A stretch of DNA of 64,000 nucleotides from positions 20,912,518 to 20,976,517 of the forward strand of contig NC_134414.1 of NCBI RefSeq assembly GCF_030867145.1, in the 5' to 3' direction. This DNA comes from Opisthocomus hoazin. Its lineage: Eukaryota > Chordata > Aves > Opisthocomiformes > Opisthocomidae. A program made the translations under genes and the position numbers. Each line of letters starts with the position of its first letter. Within the stretch, counting starts at the first letter, position 1. Shown here in pieces: positions 14,001 to 25,699 of this stretch. The notes below the pieces were generated by a model that saw nothing but the letters and a program-made list of their open reading frames with translations, did not search any database and was not told the origin of the DNA.

Positions 14001-14502
14001 AAGGGAAAATAATTCTCCCTGAACAGACCCAAATGCTCCAGGTTGCTCTAAATGGCTGCCCATCTCTTACCACTACTCCGTGTCACACCAGCCTCACCTG
14101 CAACTTTTTTATTGTCAGTCACTTTAGGCTTGCTCTGAGAACACTGGCAAAAACATTGCGGTGCATTGGGTGCAGTGCCAGCCTGGGGAGCGTCCCACCA
14201 TGTGCAGCCCATGCCATGACCACTCCCTGCTGCCCCTCGCAGCCCGATGGTGAGCCAGTACTTCATCTGTTTAGTGTACATGCTCTTCATCTTCGTGCTG
14301 CAGGTAGAGCGCCCTGGAATACTGTGTAAGATTTTGCTATATTCATGCAGTTAACTTTTTTTGAGCCAAGTTTTTAATTTAAAACAGGATGAGCATATTT
14401 GCTTACTAAACCAAATTAAACACTGAGCTGTTAAAGTACACACGTAAGCACATACCTGTTGCAATCTGCGGACAGGGTAATGGCTGGTAAAACACCCGCG
14501 GC
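11055..14502. other. Unassigned stretch
   Basis: About 3.4 kb with no recognisable gene, RNA or repeat. Reading frames are short, with no family motif or credible splice pattern. The 12.7-14.3 kb part is somewhat richer in G+C but still shows no coding signature. Confidence 0.45.
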
Positions 14503-16026
14503 CAAGGATGCATCTGAGGGCCCTGAGGGAACTGGCGGATGAAGTTGCTAAGCCACTATCCATCATATTTGAGCAGTCATGGCAGTCTGGTGAAGTTCCT
14601 ACTGACTGGAAAAGGGGAAACATAACTCCCATTTTTAAAAAGAGTAAAAAGGAAGACCAAGGGCCAGTCAGTCTCACCTCTGTGCCTGGCAAGATCATAG
14701 AGCAGATCCTCCTGGAAACTATGCTAAGGCACATGGAAAATAAAGAGGTGATTGGTGACAGACAATATCACTTCACTAAGGGTGAATCACGTCTGACAAA
14801 TTCGGTGGCCTTCTACAATGGGGTTACTGTATTGGTGGATAGGGGAAGAGCAGCAGATGTCATCTACCTGGACTTGATGAGCAAAGCATGTGACAATGTC
14901 CCGCATGACATCCTTGTCTCTAAATTGGAAGGACATGGATTTCATGGACAGACCACTTGGTGGGTAAGGAATTGGCTGGATGATTGCACTCAAAGAGTTG
15001 CCATCAGTGGCTCGGTGTCCAAGTGGAGACCAGTGATGAGTGGCATTCTGCAGGGGTCAGTACTGGGACCAGTGCTGTTTAACATCTTTGTTGGTGGCAT
15101 GGACGGTGGGATTGAGTACACACTCAGTAAGTTTGACAGTGACACCAAGCTGAGTGGCGAGGTCAACACGCTGGAAGGAAGGGATGTCATCCAGAGGGAT
15201 CTTGACAGGCTTGAGAGGTGGGCCCACGCAAACGTCATGAAGTTCAGCAAAGCCAAGTGCGAGGTCCTGCACACAGGTAAGGGAAATCCCAAGCACAAAT
15301 ACAAACTGGGGGATGAAGCGGTTGAGAGTAGCCCTGAGGAGGACTTGGGGGTGCTGGTTGATGAGAAACTCAAAATGACAGAGCAATGTGCGCTCACAGC
15401 CCAGAAAGTCAACCATATCCTGGGCTGTATCAAAAGAATCATGACCAGCAGGTCAAGAGAGGTAATTCTGTCCCTCTGCTCTGCTCTGGTGAGACCCTAC
15501 CCAGAGTCCTGCATCCAGCTCTGGAGCCCTCAGCACAGGAAAGATATGGACCTGTTTGAGCGGGTCCAGAGGAGGGCCACAAAAATGTTCCGAGGGCTGG
15601 AACACCTCTCCTATGAGAAAAGGCTGAGAGAATTGGGGCTGTTCAGCCTCGTGAAGAGAAGGCTCCAGGGAGACTTTGCTGCAACCTTGCAGTACCTGAA
15701 GGGGCCTGCAAGAAAGCTGGACAGGGACTTCTTACAAGGGCATGTAGTGACAGAAAAAGGGTTAATGGCTTCAAAATGAAAGACGGTAAATTTAGATGAG
15801 ACATAAGAAAGAAACACTTCACTGTGAGGGTGGTAAGGCACTGGCACAGGCTGCCCAGAGAAGCTGTGGATGCCCCTGTGCCGGGGGAAGTGTTCAAGGC
15901 CAGGCTGGATGGGGCTTTGTGCAACCTGATTGCATGGAAGGTGTCCCTGACCGTGGCAGGTGGGTTGGAACTAGATGATCTATAAGGTCCTTTCCAACCC
16001 AAACCTTTCTGTGATGTTTCTATGAA
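14503..16026 (+). mobile_element. CR1 LINE, 5'-truncated, 1.5 kb
   Basis: Plus-strand CR1 that begins inside ORF2, just before the reverse transcriptase domain (sequence equivalent to the [10 protein letters not shown] stretch of the longer copy in this window). It runs through the rest of ORF2 and the 3' region ('ggttggaactagatgatc', 'ggtcctttccaacccaaacc') to a decayed octamer tail ending near tttctatgaa. The endonuclease half of ORF2 and all of ORF1 are missing. The 3' end is of the classic CR1 type, unlike the ATTCTGTG-tailed copies at 24 kb and 42 kb. Confidence 0.95.
14508..15779 (+). pseudogene. CR1 ORF2 reverse transcriptase remnant (423 codons), catalytic motif altered
   Basis: A continuous frame covering the CR1 reverse transcriptase and its C-terminal region. 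Recognisable blocks are [17 protein letters not shown] near the start, [13 protein letters not shown], the YLD of RT motif A ([12 protein letters not shown], with an extra residue and F to C against the usual [11 protein letters not shown]), [14 protein letters not shown], and [15 protein letters not shown]. The motif C box that reads FADDTKL in the intact copies here reads FDSDTKL, so the first of the two metal-binding aspartates is lost. The normal RPVSLTS context is also changed (QGPVSLTS). The protein lacks the endonuclease domain. Despite the long frame it should be inactive; the frame has probably survived by chance or short age. Confidence 0.85.
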
Positions 16027-19000
16027 GGAGCAGAGCTGTGAAACACAGGCAGAATATCACGAAATATTTTGGTTGTTCAACATCCTCGTTTCTGATACAG
16101 GGGATATGTTTTGATGTCTGGTCAATGGCAGGGCTTTTCCTGTTGCCCTCAATGTGCAGGGAGGTGTGAGTAGAGCAGATTGCAGGAGAGGTGCAGAGCA
16201 AGGGCAAGGAGCAGCAGCCCTGCGGGTGAGGGCACTGCAGCAGGGGGAGAGGAGCCTCCTCACAGGCGGGCAGGGAAGCAGTGCGGGACGGCAGCCAGAG
16301 CTTGCTGGAGGAGCAAGAAAGGGGCATGGGCATGGTCGTACACCAGGTGGAGACTGGCAGCAGATACCGAGTGTTAATGCAGACCTCCCTTGCTAATGTT
16401 TTCAGCTGGAATGACCAGAAGGGAAGCTGGATCTGCATTTAAGGGAGTAAGGGCCGAGAAGTGCAGCACAGAGCAGAGCACTCTGCATACAAATGAGAGG
16501 TAAGCAACAGTGCATTTTTCAGAGCTGGACGCAAAGCGTAGCGTATAAAATCCTTGCTTAGTGCTTATCAGGCCCCATCGTGTCCAAATCAGGCTTTTCC
16601 ATAAAATTTGCATTCCTTCGACCTTTGTCCTCGAGCCATGTCTCACAGGCTGATTTCACATCAGCACCTTCTGCAAAGGAGCTCTGTATCAGTAGCCAGA
16701 CAGCAACAGCGATCTGCAGCATGCCACCACCGATTAGAAGCAGCTGCTGAACTGGATGGATGGTTTCATCTGTTGATGCCCTGTTTGGTTTCATGTTTCA
16801 CCCTAGGCACACAGTTCCATCCTGCATATGTTCCTCTCTGTTATGTCTTCTTGTTGTGACTGCACCTTGGTAGCACTGGAGCTTCTTGTCAGGGAGGGGA
16901 CAACACAGCCCAGACTCCTCCATCATTCAGATACCATGTAAAGGGCATGTGGATACACAAACAGAAAGAAAAAGCTGTTGTTTGTTTTCACCTAATACAA
17001 TAAACTCACGTAAAATCCAAAAAGAAATCAGATCTTACGGAGCATATTTTCTGAGAAGAGCTGCTAGATCGTACTTTGCCTGGCTTTAATAGGGACAGAA
17101 TTTCCCAGTCCTCTAAATATAGACCCGTGAAACAATCCTGTAGCTACCAGCGATATAAATCTTATTCGTGGCCCATATTCAGGAGAAACTGTTGCAATGC
17201 TTCCCTAGGTATTGTTTAACTGGTGAATCACTGGCAGGATCACTGCTTGCAGGGGTTATGTGCCATGTAAATTGTCAGTGTCTGTCACGTGCTTCATGCT
17301 ATCAGATAAAAAAAAGCGAACCATTCAAGGCAGGTCAGGGATTTTGAAGCATGCTCTGTTTGCACATTGTGTTTGTACATCCTCTTTCAGGACCCCCAGC
17401 CCCAGCTGGAGGCACAATAGAGAGAAATCTTGCTCTGGGCTGGAAAGTTAGATGCTTGCTGCTTATCTCCTGTCAATTTAAACAGCCAGAATTTATGCAT
17501 TGACGAGGCAGCTCATAGGTCACAAATGTGCTCCAGTAGTCAGAGTCACTGCTGACAAACAAATCCGTGCGTGGTGAGACAGCTGTTGGCACCAGGATCC
17601 AATGCTCCTCTCTTCAAAATGCCGGGGGGGGGGGGGGGCAACAGCCTGGCAGAGTCAACACAGAGATGCTTCTGCAGGTTAGGCTGATTTTCAGGAGGTT
17701 TCTTTAACCCAGCAACAGATTTGAATGACCTAGAATAGTTTAAAGACAATAATAGCAAGGGAGGAAATATCCCAACCCGGGTAATTCTACATTAACTTGC
17801 AGAGAAGGCACATAGAGGGGAAGGAGAGGACCATGGAGCTCACAGGATCTTTACCTTTATCCCACCTCTCCTGCTGATCTGTAATTCATGCTAGCCAAAT
17901 CACCGTGACGCATTTTTGTTTTATCTGTTGGCAACAAGTTCCTCAAGACAGGAAGTACCTGTGCCCTTACCGGGCAATCTGACATGGATCTTCTTCACAT
18001 TCCTGGACATCAGTAAGTAACAAGTAATGCTAATTACCTAGTTAGTCCAGTTAACATGTTAAAGAGCTATTTTTTCAGAACTGCCACTCTCATTGGCTCC
18101 AGTGATACCCAGCACTGCAAATATTCATGTGGGAGTATTTAAAAAAGAAGATGAGAACACTGCTCAAGGTGTCTATTAAAATCATAAAAGCACAAAAATA
18201 CAGTATTAGGAGAAAAACCTCATCATCTTTCTTAGAGACAAGACACTAAACAAACAGATGAGACATTTAAAGTTTCCTACTCCCATTTGAAAACGTGTAG
18301 ATGTGCAGGTGTAAGAGCAGGAAGAACAGGAAGTATCTAGAAACTTTTGAAACCAGGTCTTCTGTAGAAAAGATTTGGGCATATACTAGGCAGCATGGAA
18401 CTAATCTGCACCCCATTGTATTCTGAATTGCATTATTGGTCTGCCAGGCAACTAATCTTGAATTTAGTCGGGACCCTTCCGGAGCAGAATCTACAAAGAT
18501 GAACATAGTCATGAGACCACTGCTGAGAGTCTACAAATAAAGGGCAATATAATGCAGTTATTAAGGAATATAACATTCCAAATCTTATTCTGAATGAGAA
18601 ATAAGGTATAGTTAATAATTATAAAGCCTCTGGATTACTTGTAAGGTCAAAGGAGAAAACATTTTGATTTCTCTGCGACTGGTCTGCTCTAGCAAAAGCA
18701 ATGTGATGCTGCACTGCAACTGTGATATGTGTCATTCCCAGCTCTGCAGTTATAATCTCAAGAAAACACGTCCCAATCATGCAACAGCTCAGGAACCTCC
18801 CTATATTAACCCCCATTTTCCAACCTAGAATTTACACACAGATAGAAAGGAGTCTGTGTTTTCTGTGAATATCCATCAATCTTCGTAAGGCACGAGGGAG
18901 AGGATGGTCATGCATGCGAACTGCAGGTTGTTATCTAACCAATATAATCTATTTATGTGTCTTACATGACATTCAGTTTTAGCAAAATCAGAAATTTCTG

Positions 19001-19953
19001 TTTAAAGAAAGAAAGAGAGAGAAAAGTTTCTATCCATCATAGTTGTAAATACATAGCAAGCATTACCTGACTCCCAGGTTGCCTATCAAAATCATCTAAC
19101 AACTCTGAAGGGTAGAACTGACCCATCTCACTCGTTCACATCCATTACACTACCAGTTTTAAAGGTGAGTACAAAGAATTCGGTGCCAGCAATTAACTAG
19201 CTTAGTGGCAGTCACGCTATTTTATGGGATGAAAGGGAGCAGGAGTGAAGAACAATGGGAATCAGGTCTGGATGATAACATAAAGTTTTCCCATTACAAC
19301 TGGCCACATGATAGGCATTTTTGACCATCAGTGCCAAAAGTCTGAAATCTGCCATCAACAAATTTAGGTCAGTTAGCTTAGTGACACTAACCCTCCGCCA
19401 AGAGACACTCCCTTTTCTGTCCACCCCATGCCTGAATGGATGCAGAAATTGTTCTCTGGCAGAAACAACACTTCGGTGCTGTCTTCCAAGACTATGATAG
19501 ACAGAAGCACTGCAAACTGACACGGGGGTGTGCCTGGAGCACCCGCACACTTCCTCCATCGCATTTCTGTTGGTGAAGGGTAGGCACCTGAATATTATCA
19601 AGAGCCTGAGTCACAGTCATTAGCCCTTGACCATATAACAAGTCAAAACAGAAACTGATATACTCCAAGGCCCACATTGACATGTTAGGCATTGCATCAC
19701 CTTGCAACCCATGGCAGCGTTTCAATATGTTTCTTTAGGTAAAATTCCCATTGATGTCTTGGCAAAGGAGCAAAAGGGTCTTCTTCCTTTCCTTTACACT
19801 CAATGGAGTCAAGAGTTAGGCTTTTTAAAAATCAAGGCATTTATTAATTAATCAGAGAGGAAATCTCCATAGCAAGAAGAAAGAAGGAATGTTTGCCATA
19901 TCTAATACAGCTGTAAGTGATCTGTTGACACTGAAGTCACTCTCATTCTTGAT
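16027..19953. other. Unassigned stretch with a G15 run
   Basis: Contains a moderately GC-rich patch near 16,150-16,350, a homopolymer of 15 G at 17,624-17,638, and a small purine-rich run (aaagaaagaaagagagag) near 19,000-19,022. No gene or family repeat was recognised. Several frames of 60-130 codons on the minus strand near 19.2-19.7 kb have no motif that I know and no supporting splice pattern. Confidence 0.45.
17624..17638 (+). repeat. Poly(G) run, 15 nt
   Basis: A homopolymer of 15 consecutive G residues directly visible in the sequence. Runs of this length are often mis-sized in assemblies, so the true length may differ. Confidence 0.95.
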
Positions 19954-21055
19954 TGTACTGGTTTTCATGGCAAGGTTTGGGGGGGGGGGGGTGGAGGAAG
20001 GAGGCATGGGGTGGCTTCTGTGAGAAGCTGCCAGAAACTTCCCCTGTGTCCAGTAAAACCACTGCCAGTCGACTCCAAGACAGACCTGAGGCTGGCCAAG
20101 GCTGAGCCCATCAGCAGTCGTGGTAGCACCTCTGGGATAACACAGTTAAGAATGGGGGGGGGGGGGGGGGGAACCTGCATGAGGGCATTTTTCAGCAGAA
20201 GAGAGTAGTGAAAACTCTGCAGACACCAAGGTCAGTAAAGAAGGAGGTGGAGGAGGTGCTCCAGTTGCCAGAGCAGAGGTTTCCCTGCAGCCCGTGGAGA
20301 AAATCATGGTGAGGCAGGTTGTCCCCCTATAGTCCATGGAGGTCCACTGTGGAGCAGATCTCCACCTGCAGCCCGGGGAGGACCTCACGCCAGAGCAGGT
20401 GGATGCCTGAAGGAGGCTGTGACCCCATGGCTTGGCCATGCAGGAGGAGGCTTCTGGCAGGACCTGTGGCCGTGGAGAGAGGAGCCCGCGCCAAAGCAGG
20501 TTTGCTGGCAGGATTTGTGACCCCATGGGAGGCACTCACACTGGAGCAGTTTGTGAAGAACTGCAGCCTGTGGGAAGGACTCATGCTGGAGAAGTTCATG
20601 GAGGACTGTCTCCTGTGGGAGGGACCTCACACTAGAGCAGTGGAAGAGTGTGAGGAGTCCTCCCCCTGAGGAGGAAGGAGTGGCAGAGACAACATGTGAT
20701 CAACTGACTATAACCCCCATTCCCTGTCTCCCTGTGCCGCTCAAGAAGGGGGAGGGGAGGTAGAGAAATGGGAGTGAAGCTGAGCCCGGGAAGAGGGGAG
20801 GGTTGGGGGAAGGTGTTTTAAAATTTGGTTTTGTTTTCCATTATCCTACTCTGATTTGATTGGTGATGAATTAAACTAGTTTCCCCAAGTTCGGTCTGTT
20901 TTGCCTGTGACGGTAACTGGTGAGTGATCTCACCTTGTGCTTGTCTCAACCCACATGCCTTTCATCGTATTTTTTCTCCCCTGTCCAGATGAAGAGAGGG
21001 AGTGATGGAGCAGTTTTGGTGGGCACTTGATGTCCAGCCAGGCTAAACCACAACA
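19954..21055 (+). mobile_element. Solo LTR of an avian endogenous retrovirus (ERVL-like)
   Basis: Begins with TG (tgtactggttttcatggcaa) and ends with CA (aaccacaaca), about 1,102 bp. I recognise it as a widespread avian LTR type by its start and several internal blocks: 'gtggcttctgtgagaagctg', 'gagaagttcatggaggactg', 'gtgtgaggagtcctccccct' and 'ggtgggcacttgatgtccag'. Flanks are ttgat (19,949-19,953) and ttgac (21,056-21,060), a 5-bp target duplication with one mismatch, as expected for an ERVL-type integration. Two G runs (13 and 18 nt) lie in the first 220 bp. An ATTAAA at 20,870-20,875 may be its poly(A) signal. No gag, pol or env sequence adjoins it, so it is a solo LTR left by LTR-LTR recombination. 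The family name is from memory and unverified. Confidence 0.85.
20154..20171 (+). repeat. Poly(G) run inside the solo LTR, 18 nt
   Basis: Eighteen consecutive G residues within the 5' part of the LTR; a companion run of 13 G lies at 19,979-19,991. The exact length is likely to be polymorphic or imprecisely assembled. Confidence 0.95.
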
Positions 21056-21440
21056 TTGACATAATAAATATTAATATATTACCTGCCTCCTGAAATCCTG
21101 ACATTACATCAGAATTTGACAAAAATAGCACCCAGATAAAGCAGCATTTTGGCAAGGATACTGAGATGGGATACATGTACCAAAGCTACTGCTTTGTGCT
21201 AGAATTGGAGAAGCACTTCGAAGCTCCCAGAAAGCCAAAACAACACTATGGGACAAATATCCACATAGGATTTGATTTTCTCAGCTACCAATAGGCATCT
21301 GAAAGCCAGGTAACCAGTCTGGGCTCCGTCTGTAGACACAAGAGACAGTGTATAAAGCAGTGAGACTGAACCATCACATGGAGGCAATAGTGTCTCAATG
21401 AAGGAGAGTGAAACCTGGCTTTGACTGGGCATGGTTTGCA

Positions 21441-21485
21441 TTTGGACTAGATGATGATTGTAGGTCTTTTCCAACTGAACTGGAC
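21441..21485 (+). mobile_element. CR1 3'-end fragment
   Basis: A very short piece of the CR1 3' untranslated end: 'tttggactagatgatgattg' followed by 'taggtcttttccaactgaac', matching the block that precedes the terminal octamers in the other copies here. Where the ATTCTATG octamers should begin, the sequence passes straight into a (TATTC)n array. Confidence 0.8.
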
Positions 21486-21551
21486 TATTCTATTCTATTC
21501 TATTCTATTCTATTCTATTCTATTCTATTCTATTCTATTCTATTCTATTCT
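21486..21551 (+). repeat. (TATTC)n microsatellite, about 13 units
   Basis: Perfect pentanucleotide array directly following the CR1 3' fragment. Its unit differs from the CR1 terminal octamer (ATTCTATG) by loss of three bases, so the array most likely grew from the CR1 tail. Confidence 0.97.
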
Positions 21552-24318
21552 ACCCCATCTAACTTGTATGTGGCTATGGTTAGGTGAAATGAATCCTGCA
21601 GCTGCTTGGCTAAGCTTGAGTCTACTTTAGCCCAACTAGCTGTTGACATGTCAAAATATTCCAGTAGTCAATATTCCTGCTTGGCACATGCTGGAGAGCC
21701 AAGCATTTGTTCAGCTTTGGAGATGGGCTGAGAGGAAGCACGTCTGAGGTGGCATGAGCTTCTGAAGTGGTGTGTCACTTCTGATGAGCTTCATGATGCT
21801 GTGGCTCTGCTCCTAGTAGCACCGGACTTATCTAATTTGAAGCTAACCTGGCCTCATCTCTGTAAGCTGCAGGTATCTCAAAGGCACCGTTATATATTTT
21901 CCCACTGTGAGAAACCATCCTGATCTCAAATAGCCTAGAGTCAATACAGGAAACACATGGGCAGGAGGTGGGGGGAAATGAGGCAATGAGTCTGATGGCA
22001 TCCAGCACATCAGTGGAAGAAATTAATGCATGAAAGCTGAATCCTCCTGCAAGCAAAACAGGAGCGAACAGGCAATTATACTTTAACCTCCCTGATTACT
22101 TGTGCTCTTCCCAAGGAGAGTCTGTGTTCTTTTTGCATAGGTATTTATAAAATGCAGTCTATATTATAATTGTCCTTTGGTGGAAGAAACTTCATGAGAT
22201 GAATAAAGAACAGTAATACAATGATGTAATTTAATTTTAGAGTATATTTTATATGGAAACATGGCAAGTGTCCTATTTCCATTAGCCCTGGGAGCTGTGT
22301 CCTTGATATCAATGCTGGCAGTGATGCTGCAGAAACAGCAGCAAACTGGTGGTGATACAGGCAGCCAGGCTCTCTGCTGCACCTCGAGGGATGCACCAGC
22401 TTGGCAAAACTGTGCTGCCTGCCAGCATCCCCTCTGGATGCAGGTAAACACAGGCCACAGGCAGAGACTCCGATGGCTTTGTGAGATGTCAGATGAAGAG
22501 CATGTCTCAGAGGCGTGGCCTTACACCCCTTCCCCTAATTTCTGCTAGACAGCATTAAATAAGAGGAGCCACTGTCATATGGCATAAATACCTAAAGTAA
22601 ACAAGGAACAGAGAGCTCAGCGGAAAGGAAGTGCCTCTCTAGCATCACTGCAAGGACATGCCACCTCCTGGGATACGAAAGGAAAAAGCATCCAAAGAAT
22701 CCATAAGCAGCAGTTAAATTCTTACTAAAGACCAGAGACATGTAGACCAAGAAGCAAATGCCACTGACTCTCCCCAGATTTAGACCTACCTCCTAGGAAA
22801 ATGCTATTATGGGGTTAACTACAAGTTGGATCTCATCCTGCAACTGATCCAAACAAGCAGAGCTGGATGATACTTCATCTCACCTGGAAGTGAGGTGATG
22901 TCACCAGCTCTCCGAAGTCAGAGGACTGCAGGGACATTCAAGATTTGGTGAGGAGTGCTGGTCAAGACCTTCAGATGTGAAAAGAGTGGAGCAACAAGGG
23001 AAATTCTTGATCCACCTTAGAAAGAAAGATCGGTGTCCCTACCAGTGAGACCAAAACAGACCCCTCACTGTCTGCAGCACTTTCCAGCTTCCTTAAAACA
23101 CCTAGACACTGGGCCGCACATAACATCTCACACACTTCCAGAGTGCAGAGGATGTACACTTTCCTTCTTAGTAGCAACCACCAACACGTATAAGTCCAAT
23201 CTCTGCTTATATTAAAGGACAAAGCTGCTATAAGTCCAATGTCCTGGGAAAGAGATGTTGAGAGTTGTATACCAGCAGTCTAGATAACTATTTATAATGT
23301 TGTTGTAGCTTGAAGGGAACATTGCTTTTATGACCATCTTATGATTCAGCACTAAGTGGCATTGCTGACTACCTCTGAGCCAAGGGCCAGCTTTGGGTTA
23401 GAACTTGGTTCGAGGACACTTTAAAGCCTGGATACCTTCTCTGGACATCTATAAAGCTGACTCCTTGAGCTCTTTCTGTCAATCATCATGAGGGCACCAA
23501 GTGCTCTGTCAAATTCAGCAGAGCTTTCCGACAGCATTTTTCTCCTATAGACCCTGAGAATCACCTCCAGGCGATCTACAAACAAAACATTGCTTAGTGT
23601 ATTCCCAGTCCTCTTAAGCACTCACAGAAAAGGAATCGTTTACCCATTGCTGGAGTCTGAGATGTGCCATCCATGTGCTCACTCACCCTGTACCCTCTTT
23701 ACTCTCTCCGTCAGAGCCCTGAGTCCTCAAGCTGGTTGCTGTGTGCCAACACAGGCAACAGCCCACCTGTTAGTCACTGTGTGGAGCATGGGGGCTGTAA
23801 AACACATGCGTACCCACCCAGCTACTGCAAAGGCAAAAAACCTCCCAGCTGTTTGCATGTTATTGCGTGTCTTAAGAAATAGACTGAACGGAAAAAGTAT
23901 TTTATGCATTTCAGGGTAAGTCTGCCTACTATTCTTAGCCTCTTCACTTCCCAGAATAACTGAAACAGGGAGTTCAGCACAACTGACCCTGCCTGAGTGA
24001 GGGGAGAGGAGCAAACTGGGAACACAGCAGTTCGTACCAGTGCTACCAGATGGCTCTGGGAAGAGTTGTACCCACTTGTGTTGCCTTTGCCACTGTGCAC
24101 CCTGTGTTATTACAAACACCTGTCTGTACACAAAATTAACATGGGTGATTAAATGGAGATAAATACATGGATTCCTCCACCTCTCCTTGGGCTTCAGTCA
24201 CTGTCCCCTAGCAGTCTGAGTATACAGCCCTACTTACTAGGTTAGCAAGCCTCTTGACACAGTTCTTTCCCTACTTTGTCAGATGGAACCTGTTTTTCCC
24301 CAGCTATCCTCATTACCC
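21552..24318. other. Unassigned stretch
   Basis: About 2.8 kb without a recognised gene or repeat. A 95-codon plus-strand frame at 22,261-22,548 starts with a hydrophobic segment but has no family motif and no supporting context, so it is not called. Confidence 0.45.
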
Positions 24319-25600
24319 AGGGAACTACAGGCCGGTCAGCCTCACCTCCATCCCGGGAAAGGTGATGGAGCAGCTTATCCTGGAGGCCATCATCAAGCAA
24401 GTGGAAGAAAAGAAGGTTACCAGGAGTAGTCAGCATGGATTCACCAAGGAGAAATCATGCCTGACCAATCTAATAGCTTTCTACGATGGCATGACTGGCT
24501 GGGTATACGAAGGGAGAGCCGTGGATGTTGTCTACCTAGACTTCAGCAAGGCTTTCGACACAGTCTCCCATGATATCCTCCTAGGGAAGCTCAGGAAGTG
24601 TGGGCTGGATGAGTGGACAGTGAGGTGGATTGAGAACTGGCTGAATGGCCAAACTCGGAGGGTTGTCATCAGCGGCGCTGAGTCTAGTTGGAGGCTGGTA
24701 ACTAGTGGTGTCCCCCAGGGGTCAGTACTGGTCCCAGTCTTGTTCAACTTCTTCATCAACGACCTGGATGAAGAGTTAGAATGTACCCTCAGCAAGTTTG
24801 CTGATGACACCAAACTGGGAGGTGTGGTAGACACACCGGAAGGCTGTGCTGCCATTCAGTGTGACCTGGACAGGCTGGAAAGCTGGGCAGAGAGGAACCT
24901 GATGAGGTTCAACAAAGGCAAATGCAGGGTCCTGCACCTGAGGAGGAACAACCCCATGCACCAGTACAGTCTTGGGGCGGACCTGCTAAAGAGCAGCTCT
25001 GCGGAGAGGGACCTGGGTGTCCTGGTGGACGACAGGTTAACCATGAGCCAGCAGTGTGCCCTGGCTGCCAAGAAAGCCAATGGGATCCTGGGGTGCATCA
25101 AGAAGAGTGTGGCCAGCAGGACGAGGGATGTTCTCCTTCCCCTCTACACTGCCCTGGTGAGGCCTCATCTGGAGTACTGTGTCCAGTTCTGGGCTCCCCA
25201 CTTCAAGAAGGATGAAGAGCTACTGGAGAGAGTCCAGTGGAGGGCTACAAGGATGATGAGGGGACTGGAACATCTCCCCTACAAGGAGAGGCTGAGGGAG
25301 CTGGGCTTGTTCAGCCTGAAGAAGAGAAGGCTGCGAGGGGACCTAATATATACTTACAAATATCTGAAGGGTGGGTGTCAGGAGGATGGGGCCAAGCTCT
25401 TTTCAGTGGTGCCCAGGGACAGGACAAGGGGCAATGGGCACAAACTGAAGCACAGGAAGTTCCGTCTGAACATGAGGAAGAACTTCTTCCCTCTGAGGGT
25501 GACGGAGCACTGGAACAGGCTGCCCAGGGAGGTTGTGGAGTCTCCTTCTCTAGAGATATTCAAGACCCGCCTGGACAAGATCCTGTGCAGCCTGCTGTAG
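24254..25600 (+). CDS. CR1 ORF2 fragment: reverse transcriptase, 5'-truncated (448 codons)
   Basis: An uninterrupted frame whose first 20 or so codons are host sequence upstream of the CR1 start. CR1 coding begins at [12 protein letters not shown] motif A reads [16 protein letters not shown], the template-grip block SGVPQGSVL is present, and motif C is the intact FADDTKL. The C-terminal region ([42 protein letters not shown], the GLEHLPY stretch) continues to the natural stop after ILCSLL. Without the endonuclease half and a CR1 promoter it cannot be an autonomous element. The absence of stops and frameshifts over 1.28 kb suggests a relatively recent insertion. Confidence 0.8.
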   Translation: MTQFFPYFVRWNLFFPSYPHYPGNYRPVSLTSIPGKVMEQLILEAIIKQVEEKKVTRSSQHGFTKEKSCLTNLIAFYDGMTGWVYEGRAVDVVYLDFSKAFDTVSHDILLGKLRKCGLDEWTVRWIENWLNGQTRRVVISGAESSWRLVTSGVPQGSVLVPVLFNFFINDLDEELECTLSKFADDTKLGGVVDTPEGCAAIQCDLDRLESWAERNLMRFNKGKCRVLHLRRNNPMHQYSLGADLLKSSSAERDLGVLVDDRLTMSQQCALAAKKANGILGCIKKSVASRTRDVLLPLYTALVRPHLEYCVQFWAPHFKKDEELLERVQWRATRMMRGLEHLPYKERLRELGLFSLKKRRLRGDLIYTYKYLKGGCQEDGAKLFSVVPRDRTRGNGHKLKHRKFRLNMRKNFFPLRVTEHWNRLPREVVESPSLEIFKTRLDKILCSLL

Positions 25601-25684
25601 GTGACCCTGCTTCGGCAGGAGGGTTGGACTAGATGACCCACAGAGGTCCCTTCCAACCCCTACTATTCTGTGATTCTGTGATTA
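24319..25684 (+). mobile_element. CR1 LINE, 5'-truncated, intact-looking RT core
   Basis: Plus-strand CR1 starting inside ORF2 at the [14 protein letters not shown] block (RT motif 1 region) and running through the end of ORF2 and the short 3' untranslated region ('gggttggactagatgaccca', 'ggtcccttccaacccctac') to a tail of attctgtgattctgtgatt. It belongs to the same ATTCTGTG-tailed type as the copies at 26.7, 28.8 and 42 kb. The endonuclease and ORF1 are missing. Confidence 0.96.
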
Positions 25685-25699
25685 CTCCAAGAAAGATGT

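Noticed and set aside
19212..19725. Two overlapping minus-strand frames (77 and 129 codons)
   Set aside because: No recognisable motif, they overlap in different frames, and no consistent splice sites were found.
20011..20669. Plus- and minus-strand frames inside the solo LTR
   Set aside because: LTR sequence with tandem-like GC-rich blocks; non-coding.
24922..25632. Additional frames on both strands across the 24-25.6 kb CR1
   Set aside because: Shadows of the CR1 ORF2 frame.
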